64,000 bases of DNA from Bacteroidota bacterium. GTDB lineage: Bacteria > Bacteroidota > Bacteroidia > Bacteroidales > Prolixibacteraceae. How positions within the stretch are numbered: the first letter of the stretch is position 1; each line of letters starts with the position of its first letter. The translations under genes and the position numbers were made by a program. The notes below the pieces were generated by a model. The model searched no databases. It saw only the letters and a list, made by a program, of their open reading frames with translations, and had not been told where the DNA came from. The stretch covers positions 33,525 to 97,524 of the forward strand of contig JAHEYU010000014.1 of the NCBI GenBank assembly GCA_023251435.1. The letters are read 5' to 3'. Shown one piece after another: positions 8,411 to 15,546 of the stretch.

Positions 8411-9655
8411 ATGACGAAAATTCTCACCTTTATTTTATTCACCTTTATTTTTTCCGGGAACTTGTTTGCACAGGACTTGGTGGAATGGCGTGGCCCAAAC
8501 CGCACTGGAATTTATCCTGATCAGAATCTGCTGAAAAGCTGGCCTGAAATTGGGCCTTCGCTTTTATTAGAACTGAATGATATCGGGAATGGCTATTCGT
8601 CGCCCGTAGTTTATAAAAATTCGATATACGTAACCGGAAGAAAAGATACTCTGGATGTAATTTCGGCTTACACTATGGATGGGGCGAAAAAGTGGGAAAC
8701 ACCCTACGGACGTGCCTGGCCGCGTACTTATCCCGAAACACGCTGCACGCCAACCATCGAAAATAACCGCATTTATCTTATTAGCGGCATGGGCGAAGTG
8801 GTTTGTGTCGAAGCTGCTTCAGGAAAAATATTGTGGTCGGTTGATGCCAACAAAATCTACAATGGCGAACCTCACCGGTGGGGAGTTGCTGAATCGCCCG
8901 CAGTTTCAGATAAAGCTGTATTTTATGTTACCGGTGGTGAAGAAACCTCCGTGGTTGCGTTCGATAAAACCAATGGCAAACTACTTTGGAAATCGAAAAG
9001 CCTTGGCGGAGCCCGTGCTTATGCGTCTTCGTTACTTATTGAAAAAGCTGGCATGCAACTATTGCTTGCACAGACCGCCAACGATTTGATTGGAATAAAC
9101 ATCGAAAACGGTGAAATTCTTTGGACTTACAACCTCATCCAGTATCACATTAATCAACAGGGAAAAGGTGGAAATACCAATACTCCTCTATTCTATAACA
9201 ATGAAATTTTCGTAACAAGCGGATACGATCATGCTGCGGTTTTGTTAGCTCTGGCTGATGACGGACGATCGGTTTCGTTAAAGTGGATCAATCATGATTT
9301 TGATAGTCACATGGGTGGCGCGGTCAAAATTGGCAACTATTTGTTTGGGTCGAACTGGAAGAACAACAGCAACGGCAATTGGGTCAGTGTCGATTGGAAC
9401 ACCGGAAAAACGATGTACGAAACCCTTTGGTTCAACAAAGGACCAATTATTTCGGCTGACGGAATGCTGTATTGCTACGAAGAGAAATCCGGAAATCTGG
9501 CATTGGTTAAGCCCAATCCGGAGAAATTCGAAATTATCAGTTCATTCAAAATCGAAAAAGGAACAGGTCCGCATTGGGCACATCCAGCCATTTTTGATGG
9601 AAAACTGTTTGTCCGTCACGGTGAAGTGTTGATGGTTTATGATCTGAAAAAGTAG
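8411..9655 (+). CDS. PQQ-like beta-propeller protein, exported (paralog 3)
   Basis: A 414-residue exported propeller, tandem duplicate of the preceding gene, starting 15 bases after it. It has a signal peptide ending near LFAQ, then WRGPNRTGIYPDQN, TRCTPTIENN, and blade ends such as DKTNGKLLWKS. The length and C-terminal ending (RHGEVLMVYDL) also match paralog 2. A conserved FWAHP/HWAHP stretch near the C-terminus in all three paralogs may mark a shared binding site. Function unknown. Confidence 0.8.
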   Translation: MTKILTFILFTFIFSGNLFAQDLVEWRGPNRTGIYPDQNLLKSWPEIGPSLLLELNDIGNGYSSPVVYKNSIYVTGRKDTLDVISAYTMDGAKKWETPYGRAWPRTYPETRCTPTIENNRIYLISGMGEVVCVEAASGKILWSVDANKIYNGEPHRWGVAESPAVSDKAVFYVTGGEETSVVAFDKTNGKLLWKSKSLGGARAYASSLLIEKAGMQLLLAQTANDLIGINIENGEILWTYNLIQYHINQQGKGGNTNTPLFYNNEIFVTSGYDHAAVLLALADDGRSVSLKWINHDFDSHMGGAVKIGNYLFGSNWKNNSNGNWVSVDWNTGKTMYETLWFNKGPIISADGMLYCYEEKSGNLALVKPNPEKFEIISSFKIEKGTGPHWAHPAIFDGKLFVRHGEVLMVYDLKK

Positions 9656-9673
9656 CAAATAAAATTGATCGAA

Positions 9674-9707
9674 GCGATATCCTTTGCCGTTCACTTCAGT
9701 GAACGGA
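9674..9707 (+). repeat. REP-like element, GCGATATCCTTTGCCGT frame
   Basis: The frame GCGATATCCTTTGCCGT is followed by a perfect 9-bp hairpin CCGTTCACT/AGTGAACGG (9687-9706). Two more copies with different stem sequences occur at 27680-27780. This copy sits 5 bases before the next start codon, where it could mask ribosome entry. Confidence 0.6.
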
Positions 9708-9711
9708 TAGG

Positions 9712-11154
9712 ATGAAAAATAAAAAAAGAAAAATCTTGGAAAAGAATATTAAATACATCCTGTGGTCGGTTATTGGTGTAATGCTGATCCTTTTTTTGTG
9801 GTGGCTTCTGAAAGACCCAACCAACCAGTTTGTTGAAAGCACTCCCGGAGAAGATAACAAAGGCACTGATTCAACGGTTGTGGATGTGGTGAATATTGGA
9901 GAGAAATTCGAGTCGTTCGGAACATCGACTTCCGGCTTAAAAGGAACCTGGACCCGTTTTCGCGGTGCCGATTTCGATAACATTGTGAAAAACTCACAGC
10001 CACTTAAAAACTCATGGTCGGGCGATCAACCTGAAATTTTGTGGTCGGTTGAATTGGGCGAAGGCCATGCCGGACCAGCCATTTACGAAGGAAAAGTTTA
10101 CCTGATGGATTACGATGAGGTCAAACGCGAAGATGCCCTGCGGTGTTTTTCGCTCGAAGATGGCAAGGAGCTTTGGAGACGTTCCTATAAATTGAGTGTC
10201 AAACGAAATCATGGAATGTCGCGCACGGTGCCTGCCGTAACTCCTGAATATGTATTGACGATTGGACCACGTTGCCACGTGATGTGTGTCAAACGCGAAA
10301 CCGGCGATTTGGTTTGGGGACTTGACATGGTTCAGCAATACCAGACCGAAGTGCCGCTTTGGTTTACAGGCCAATGCCCGATGATCGACGGAAATAAAGC
10401 GATTCTGGCTCCGGGTGGAACCTCAGTAATGGTTGCAGTGGATATGGCTACCGGAAAAGTATTGTGGGAAACGCCCAATCCGGGTGGAATTAAAATGTCG
10501 CATTCCTCCATTATGCCATGGACATTTAAAGGCAAAAAAATGTACGTCTATAGCGCGGTTGGAGCCGTTTTGGCTGTTTCAGCCGAAGGTGCCGACGAGG
10601 GCAAAATCCTATGGAAGTCAACAGCCTGGAATCATGCGGTGGTGGCTCCGGCTCCGGTTTGTTTTCCTGATGGAAAGGTATTTTTAACTGCCGGTTATGG
10701 TGCCGGAAGTATGATGATTCAGGTAACTCCTTCAGGAACAGAATATAAAGTAGATGTTTTAAAAGAATTCAGCCCGAAGGATGGAATGGCATGCGAGCAG
10801 CAGACTCCTGTTCTGTGGGATGGGCACATGTTTGCTATTCAACCCAAAGATGCCGGGCCGTTGCGCAACCAACTGGTTTGTGTTTCTCCGGACGATGTTA
10901 CGAAAGTGATCTGGACTTCAGGAAAAGACGGGCGTTTTGGCCTGGGACCATACCTGATTGCTGATAATAAAATGTATGTGCTAAGCGATGATGGAACGCT
11001 GACGATGATTAAACCTGACAGTAAAAAGTACGTTCAAATGGCGCAGAAAAAACTGTTCGACGGGCACGATGCCTGGGGACCGATGGCCATTGCCGACGGG
11101 CGATTGCTGTTGCGTGATGCGAAAACAATGTATTGTGTAAACATTAGCCAATAA
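9712..11154 (+). CDS. Membrane-anchored PQQ-like beta-propeller protein
   Basis: A 480-residue protein with a Lys-rich N-terminus followed by one transmembrane helix (YILWSVIGVMLILFLWWLL), so it is an inner-membrane-anchored periplasmic propeller. Blade motifs include SLEDGKELWRR, DMATGKVLWETP and a conserved ATAPGGTSVMVAVD-like stretch. It differs clearly from the three tandem paralogs upstream and is the first gene of a run continuing with an NHL-like protein and iron-sulfur proteins. It probably works with that redox set at the membrane surface. No PQQ ligands or haem motifs are seen. Confidence 0.78.
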   Translation: MKNKKRKILEKNIKYILWSVIGVMLILFLWWLLKDPTNQFVESTPGEDNKGTDSTVVDVVNIGEKFESFGTSTSGLKGTWTRFRGADFDNIVKNSQPLKNSWSGDQPEILWSVELGEGHAGPAIYEGKVYLMDYDEVKREDALRCFSLEDGKELWRRSYKLSVKRNHGMSRTVPAVTPEYVLTIGPRCHVMCVKRETGDLVWGLDMVQQYQTEVPLWFTGQCPMIDGNKAILAPGGTSVMVAVDMATGKVLWETPNPGGIKMSHSSIMPWTFKGKKMYVYSAVGAVLAVSAEGADEGKILWKSTAWNHAVVAPAPVCFPDGKVFLTAGYGAGSMMIQVTPSGTEYKVDVLKEFSPKDGMACEQQTPVLWDGHMFAIQPKDAGPLRNQLVCVSPDDVTKVIWTSGKDGRFGLGPYLIADNKMYVLSDDGTLTMIKPDSKKYVQMAQKKLFDGHDAWGPMAIADGRLLLRDAKTMYCVNISQ

Positions 11155-11158
11155 AACT

Positions 11159-12124
11159 ATGAACCGGAAACTGGTAAATATCGTATTGATCGTTCTTGCT
11201 GTCGCAATTGTGGTTGTTATTGGGAAGGATTTTATCGGGAAGAAAGCTGGGAAAAATATTGAAAATCCCTACGAATACAATATTGATGAATTTCGACAGG
11301 TGGATTCGACCCAGATTTTATATACTGAAACGCTGAATTTTCCGGTGAAAGTTCACGATTGGGGCGGAATAACCGTGTCCGATTCAATGATTATTGTGGC
11401 TACGACCAATGAGTTAATCAAGTTTAATTATTCCGGAAAAGAGATTTTGCGCAAATCGTTGATTGACACCGCCACCTGCATTACCATTGACGATAACCGC
11501 CAGATTTGGATCGGGATGCGCCATTATGTGGTGATGTACGACCTGAACGGAACGCTGGTGAAACGCTGGAATTCGTTTGGCGACCGGTCTGTAATTACCT
11601 CGCTGGCCGTTTCCGGAGAAAACGTGTATGTGGCCGATGCCGGAAACCGCATCGTTCATCAGTGCAATACCAACGGACAAATTCTTCGGAAAATAGGAGA
11701 GAAGAATGAGCAAAAGGGGATTTCCGGATTTGCTATTCCAAGCCCATATTTTGACGTAGCGATTGACGATGGCGGGTTTTTATGGGCGGCAAATACCGGA
11801 AAGCATACATTCGAGAATTACAATCCTGACGGTTCGCTGCGCACATCGTGGGGAATAACCAGTTTTAAAGTTGAAGGTTTCAGCGGTTGCTGCAATCCGG
11901 CGCATATTTCGATTTTGGATGATAATTCATTTATCACCAGCGAAAAGGGCATGCCGCGAATCAAGATATACGATCAGCACGGACAATTCACCGGTGTGGT
12001 CGCACCACCGGCGGCATTCGATGGTTCATTGGCACCCGATATTGCAGTGGACAAACAGCACCGGGTAATTGCCCTCGACTTTGAACGCCAGCAGGTACGT
12101 ATTTTTGAAAAGAAGCAAGAATAG
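11159..12124 (+). CDS. NHL-like beta-propeller protein, membrane-anchored
   Basis: A 321-residue protein beginning 5 bases after the previous gene. An uncleaved N-terminal helix (IVLIVLAVAIVVVIG) anchors it. The rest is a six-bladed NHL/SMP30-like propeller, with blades such as ENVYVADAGNRIVHQCNTNGQI and DGGFLWAANTGKHTFENYNPDG. An adjacent Cys pair in FSGCCNPAHI (about residue 243) is notable because such a pair could bind metal or form a disulfide. Tight spacing with the upstream propeller and downstream iron-sulfur genes argues for a shared complex. Confidence 0.75.
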   Translation: MNRKLVNIVLIVLAVAIVVVIGKDFIGKKAGKNIENPYEYNIDEFRQVDSTQILYTETLNFPVKVHDWGGITVSDSMIIVATTNELIKFNYSGKEILRKSLIDTATCITIDDNRQIWIGMRHYVVMYDLNGTLVKRWNSFGDRSVITSLAVSGENVYVADAGNRIVHQCNTNGQILRKIGEKNEQKGISGFAIPSPYFDVAIDDGGFLWAANTGKHTFENYNPDGSLRTSWGITSFKVEGFSGCCNPAHISILDDNSFITSEKGMPRIKIYDQHGQFTGVVAPPAAFDGSLAPDIAVDKQHRVIALDFERQQVRIFEKKQE

Positions 12125-12165
12125 AGGAAAAGGGAAATCGGAAACTTGTAACGTAATTGAATCTT

Positions 12166-12306
12166 ATAGCCCCATCGGGGCGAAATATTGGTAGCCCGAG
12201 GTGAAGCCCCCGGGAATTAAGAAGAAACGAAAACCCGTCCGCGTGACAATGTTGAAAATGGCGATTCCATATTTCGGACGCCTGCCTGCCGCAGGCAGGG
12301 AACAAC
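12166..12306 (+). repeat. Composite REP-like element, copy 1
   Basis: It begins with a short hairpin GCCCC/GGGGC (12169-12181), then TATTGGTAGCCCGAGGTGAAG, a CCCGGGAATTAAGA stretch, a CCGTCCGCG...TTTCGGACG inverted pair about 50 bases apart, and ends with a perfect hairpin CCTGCCTGC/GCAGGCAGG (12281-12299). Copies with the same frame lie at 13255 and 15357. It fills the gap between the NHL protein and the small Tat gene. Confidence 0.55.
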
Positions 12307-12333
12307 GTAAAACCTTGAAAAGAAAGATGAAAA

Positions 12334-12546
12334 ATGGAAAATAATACAAACAACCGCCGTGAATTTTTTAGAAAAGCAGCACAGCTCACTTTTCTGTCGG
12401 CCATGATTGGCGGAACAGCATATCTGCTGGCCGAAAACCGGGTTCAGTTGGAAGGTTGCGGCGATAATCAGTTTTGCAAAAGCTGTCAGAAAATAACGAC
12501 TTGTTCGTTAGATCAGGCAAAAAACTACAAGAAAAATGAGCGATAA
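12334..12546 (+). CDS. Small Cys-rich protein with Tat-type signal
   Basis: A 70-residue protein. The N-terminus NNRREFFRKAAQLTFLSAM is a twin-arginine signal followed by a hydrophobic stretch. The exported part is only about 40 residues and carries four Cys in CGDNQFCKSCQKITTC (C-x5-C-x2-C-x5-C), preserved in a region with few other features. Such a pattern could hold an iron-sulfur cluster, which would explain Tat export of a folded protein. Its end overlaps the start of the next Tat ferredoxin gene by 11 bases, implying translational coupling. I do not recognise a named family. Confidence 0.75.
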   Translation: MENNTNNRREFFRKAAQLTFLSAMIGGTAYLLAENRVQLEGCGDNQFCKSCQKITTCSLDQAKNYKKNER

Positions 12547-13129
12547 TAAAGAACCCAAAAGCATTGAGCGCCGTCGGTTTATCCGTAGCGGAATGCAAAT
12601 GGCACTGGCTGTTTCGCTTGGCGGGGTGGCTGGTATTTCGTTCCTGAAGGCGACTCCCAAAGATCTGGTTTGGCAGATCGATCCTTTCAAATGCGTGCAA
12701 TGCGGGCGCTGTGCCACCGAATGTGTCGTGACGCCTTCTGCGGTAAAATGTGTGCATGCCTATGCTTTATGTGGCTATTGTGATTTGTGTGGCGGATACC
12801 TGAAACCTGACGCGAATGCCCGTAGCACTGCTGCCGAGAACCAACTTTGCCCAACTGCCGCCATTAAACGTAAATTTATTGAAGAGCCCTATTACGAATA
12901 CGAAATCATTGAAGATCTGTGCATCGGTTGTGCCAAGTGTGTGGCCGGTTGTACTGCTTTCGGAAACGGATCGTTCCATTTGCAGATTCGACACAACCTG
13001 TGCAAAAACTGCAACGATTGCGCCATCGCACGTGTTTGTCCGGCAGAAGCTTTTGTGCGTGTTCCGGCTGATACGCCTTACCTAATTAAAGGTGATTTTA
13101 CGAAAGGCGGCAAAGGGAAAAAAGCATAG
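12536..13129 (+). CDS. Tat-exported polyferredoxin, NapG/MauM-like
   Basis: A 197-residue protein. It has a twin-arginine signal (ERRRFIRSGMQMALAVSLGG) followed by several [4Fe-4S] motifs: CVQCGRCATEC with a later Cys, CGYCDLCGG, CIGCAKCVAGC and CKNCNDCAIARVCP. This matches NapG/MauM-type periplasmic polyferredoxins, which pass electrons between a membrane NapH-type quinol oxidase and periplasmic partners. A NapH-like gene lies downstream at 14005, after an ORF6N insertion. The 11-base overlap with the small Cys-rich Tat gene suggests the two are made together. Confidence 0.85.
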   Translation: MSDNKEPKSIERRRFIRSGMQMALAVSLGGVAGISFLKATPKDLVWQIDPFKCVQCGRCATECVVTPSAVKCVHAYALCGYCDLCGGYLKPDANARSTAAENQLCPTAAIKRKFIEEPYYEYEIIEDLCIGCAKCVAGCTAFGNGSFHLQIRHNLCKNCNDCAIARVCPAEAFVRVPADTPYLIKGDFTKGGKGKKA

Positions 13130-13202
13130 AATAGTGGGCAGTCGCGGTCACAGTTTTCAGAAAATATGAGATTGTAATTTGTGACCTAAATGGCAAAAAA
13201 GG

Positions 13203-13247
13203 GAAACTTCGAGGTTGCAAATTGAAGCCTCAAATAGTGGAGGATAG
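13203..13247 (+). pseudogene. Relic of an ORF6N-domain gene
   Basis: Reading from 13203 gives ETSRLQIEASNSGG then a stop. This aligns with ETLRCNFSTSNNRGG in the intact ORF6N gene just downstream (13681-13725), and more closely with the LRxQIxTSxxGG core common in the family. It appears to be a remnant of an earlier copy in the same gap. Confidence 0.45.
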
Positions 13248-13254
13248 ACAAGAC

Positions 13255-13392
13255 ATTTTGAGACACTGAAAGTGTCAAATATGAATAACCGCAGGTGAAG
13301 CGAAGCAGAACCCGAGGATAAGATGAAGAGAACATTACCGTCCGAGCAGGAATGATCAACAGAGAAATATTCTGATTTCGGACGGAGTGTGA
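13255..13392 (+). repeat. Composite REP-like element, copy 2
   Basis: A small hairpin GACACTGAAAGTGTC (13260-13274) is followed by AACCGCAGGTGAAG, ACCCGAGGATAAGA, and a long-range inverted pair ACCGTCCGAG...TTTCGGACGG. It has the same order of parts as the elements at 12166 and 15357, with different hairpin words. Confidence 0.55.
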
Positions 13393-13499
13393 AAATCAAA
13401 TAGAAGAGATAGGTTATCACGATTTGTTATAAGCTTTAAGAAAAAAATATAGGAATTGAATTATTAGGGCGAATTTGTAAAATGCTAAGAACCGAATAA

Positions 13500-14018
13500 A
13501 TGCAACTCGAAAAAATTCAAACGAAGATCTATGAAATCCGTGGGCAAAAGGTCATGCTGGATTTTGATCTTTCCGAACTTTATGAGACTGAAACCAAATA
13601 TCTCAAAAGGGCGGTAAAAGCGAATATTAAAAGGTTTCCGCCTGATTTTATGTTTCAACTTAATAATCCTGAATGGGAAACTTTGAGGTGCAATTTTAGC
13701 ACCTCAAACAACAGAGGTGGAATTAGGTATATGCCTTATGCTTTTACAGAACAGGGAGTAGCTATGCTAAGTGGTGTCCTAAATTCAGAAAAAGCAATTG
13801 AAGTCAATATTTCAATTATGCGAGCCTTTGTTTTTATGCGGCAATTTGCCTTGACTCATAAAGACTTGACAGAAAAATTACAGGAGCTTGAAAATAAATA
13901 TGACCAACAATTTAAAGATGTGTACGATGCCATAAATTTCCTGCTCCATAAGGACAATCAGGAAAGCGAGCAAAAACAGCGCAAACGAATAGGTTATAAA
14001 AACGATGAGACTAATTAA
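13500..14018 (+). CDS. ORF6N (KilA-N-related) domain protein
   Basis: A 172-residue protein. The N-terminal 100 residues form the ORF6N DNA-binding domain, with the family's KIYEIRGQKVMLDFDLSELYETETKYLKRAVKAN start and the PYAFTEQGVAMLSGVL motif. A coiled-coil tail rich in Glu, Gln and Lys follows. ORF6N proteins are common in phages and mobile islands of Bacteroidota and probably bind DNA. Here it splits the NapG-like and NapH-like genes, and its last 14 bases overlap the NapH-like start, so it is likely a later insertion into the operon. A decayed relic of a second copy lies just upstream. Confidence 0.85.
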   Translation: MQLEKIQTKIYEIRGQKVMLDFDLSELYETETKYLKRAVKANIKRFPPDFMFQLNNPEWETLRCNFSTSNNRGGIRYMPYAFTEQGVAMLSGVLNSEKAIEVNISIMRAFVFMRQFALTHKDLTEKLQELENKYDQQFKDVYDAINFLLHKDNQESEQKQRKRIGYKNDETN

Positions 14019-15273
14019 ACGATACTTTTTACTGATTTCGATACTGCTTTTTACCGCAGTTCAATCAATTGCAGCCGATCCGCAACAGCGATTCCCGAAA
14101 CCGGAATTTGATACGGGCTACGTTCAGCCTGATACCAAAGCGCCATCAGCCCGAATGATTTTTCTGGAATATTTCGATGTACTGGTATTGTTGGTGGTAC
14201 TTTCGCTGGTTACCTGGTTTGTGTTGAAAAAGCGCTCCCGAAAAGGCGTTTTCTGGACATCAGTATTTTCTTTGTTGTACTTTGGTTTTTACCGCGAAGG
14301 TTGCATTTGTTCCATTGGAGCTATTCAGAATGTGGTTTTGGGAATTGTTGATCCCATGTATGCAATACCGCTAACTGCTTTGCTTTTCTTCTTGTTGCCA
14401 TTAATTTTTGCACTTTTCTTTGGACGTGTTTTTTGTGGAGGAGCTTGCCCCTTGGGAGCAATTCAGGATATTGTGGTTTTAAGACCCATCGAATTACCCA
14501 AATGGATTCAGAAAGTGTTGGGTTTGATTCCGTATTTGTACCTCGGATTAGCTGTTTTATACGTGGCCACCAAATCCGAATTTATCATCTGCCGTTACGA
14601 TCCGTTTGTCGGGTTATTCCGGTTCGAAGCACCGTTTAATATGCTGATTCTAGGGATTTTATTTCTGGCGGTTGGTGTTTTTGTTGCCCGACCATATTGT
14701 CGTTTCTTTTGTCCCTACGGAGTTTTACTGGGCTGGATGTCGAAATTTTCATCCAAGCACATGACCATTACGCCTTCGGCATGTATTCAGTGTAAATTGT
14801 GTGCAAATTCGTGTCCTTTTGGTGCCATCGACGAGCCCGTAGTTGAAACCGGAAAACGCCGCAGCAACGTGAATCGCCTGATGACTTATTTTGTGCTTCT
14901 TCCATTATGGGTCGGAATTGGCGGTTTTGCCGGATCGATGATGCATGTGCCGTTGTCCAGATTTAATCAGACTGTTTATTTGGCAGAGCAAATTGTGGAG
15001 CATCCTGAAGTAAAGAATGACGCTAAAAATATTGATGTCCGTACCTTTTTGGGTTCCGGAAAATCGACCGAACAATTGGTAGTTGAAGCGGATGCAATTC
15101 GCAACCAATTCTATTGGGGCGGTTGGATGCTGGGCGGTTTCATGGGATTGGTCATTGGTACCAGCCTGATCGGTTTATCGAAATTCAGGAAACGTGAAGA
15201 CTGGGAACCCAACAAAACCAATTGCTTAAGCTGTGCACGCTGCATGGATTATTGCCCAGTGAAGAAAGAATAA
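14005..15273 (+). CDS. Membrane polyferredoxin, NapH-like
   Basis: A 422-residue inner-membrane protein with about six transmembrane helices. The NapH/NosR-type Cys motifs lie near membrane segments: REGCICSIGAIQ, FCGGACPLGAIQ and CRFFCPYGVLLGW. Two [4Fe-4S] sites follow, CIQCKLCANSCP (about residue 255) and a C-terminal CLSCARCMDYCP. NapH-type proteins oxidise quinol and hand electrons to a NapG-type periplasmic ferredoxin. Such a partner is encoded upstream at 12536. It probably forms the membrane part of the redox module in this region. Predicted signal or first helix is at residues 5-22. Confidence 0.85.
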   Translation: MRLIKRYFLLISILLFTAVQSIAADPQQRFPKPEFDTGYVQPDTKAPSARMIFLEYFDVLVLLVVLSLVTWFVLKKRSRKGVFWTSVFSLLYFGFYREGCICSIGAIQNVVLGIVDPMYAIPLTALLFFLLPLIFALFFGRVFCGGACPLGAIQDIVVLRPIELPKWIQKVLGLIPYLYLGLAVLYVATKSEFIICRYDPFVGLFRFEAPFNMLILGILFLAVGVFVARPYCRFFCPYGVLLGWMSKFSSKHMTITPSACIQCKLCANSCPFGAIDEPVVETGKRRSNVNRLMTYFVLLPLWVGIGGFAGSMMHVPLSRFNQTVYLAEQIVEHPEVKNDAKNIDVRTFLGSGKSTEQLVVEADAIRNQFYWGGWMLGGFMGLVIGTSLIGLSKFRKREDWEPNKTNCLSCARCMDYCPVKKE

Positions 15274-15274
15274 A

Positions 15275-15311
15275 AGAGTTTAAAGTTTCAGGTTTCAAGT
15301 TCCAAGTTGAC
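15275..15311 (+). repeat. 7-nt periodic array (AAGTTTC-type)
   Basis: GAGTTTA AAGTTTC AGGTTTC AAGTTCC AAGTTGA follows the NapH-like stop codon directly. The same word family recurs at 47404 and 59783. Confidence 0.6.
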
Positions 15312-15356
15312 GTTTCTCGGAGATTTGAGAAATGTATGAAAGTTGAAATCAGGTAA

Positions 15357-15487
15357 ACCGCGTAGCGGTGAAAAGTATTGTAGCCCGGGATGGGGAGAAA
15401 CGGAATACCAGGGAATAAAGACAACCAGAAAGACCGTCCGCGGAAAAGCATTGATTCAAATAAATTTGATTTTCCGGACGGAATTGC
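15357..15487 (+). repeat. Composite REP-like element, copy 3
   Basis: A hairpin ACCGCGTAGCGGT is followed by TATTGTAGCCCGGGATGGGGAG, CAGGGAATAAAGA and the inverted pair ACCGTCCGCG...TTTTCCGGACGG. This is the third same-strand copy within 3.4 kb, again in a gap of the redox operon. Confidence 0.55.
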
Positions 15488-15546
15488 GTTAATGATGATT
15501 GAAAATGGCTTGAATATAAAATCTAATATCTGAATAATAAACTATA

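Larger units (their letters stand above)
13130..13499. other. 370-base gap: ORF6N relic plus composite repeat
   Basis: The gap between the Tat polyferredoxin and ORF6N genes holds the ORF6N relic (13203-13247) and the second composite REP-like element (13255-13392). The last 100 bases are AT-rich and presumably carry the ORF6N promoter, though I cannot pick a clear -7 box. The minus-strand 87-residue ORF here has no gene-like features. Confidence 0.5.

Noticed and set aside
8679-9632. 136- and 112-residue plus-strand ORFs
   Set aside because: They are shadows of the third propeller gene in another frame.
5318-9655. True PQQ-dependent alcohol dehydrogenases
   Set aside because: Only the propeller fold is shared. 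The length is about 400 residues, not about 600, and no vicinal Cys pair, catalytic Asp set or cytochrome domain is seen.
12164-12757. Minus-strand ORFs of 61, 138 and 123 residues
   Set aside because: They oppose the Tat protein genes, whose Cys motifs and Tat signals are clear, and translate repeat DNA.
13157-13420. 87-residue minus-strand ORF
   Set aside because: It is made of the composite repeat and ORF6N relic and has no protein-like pattern.
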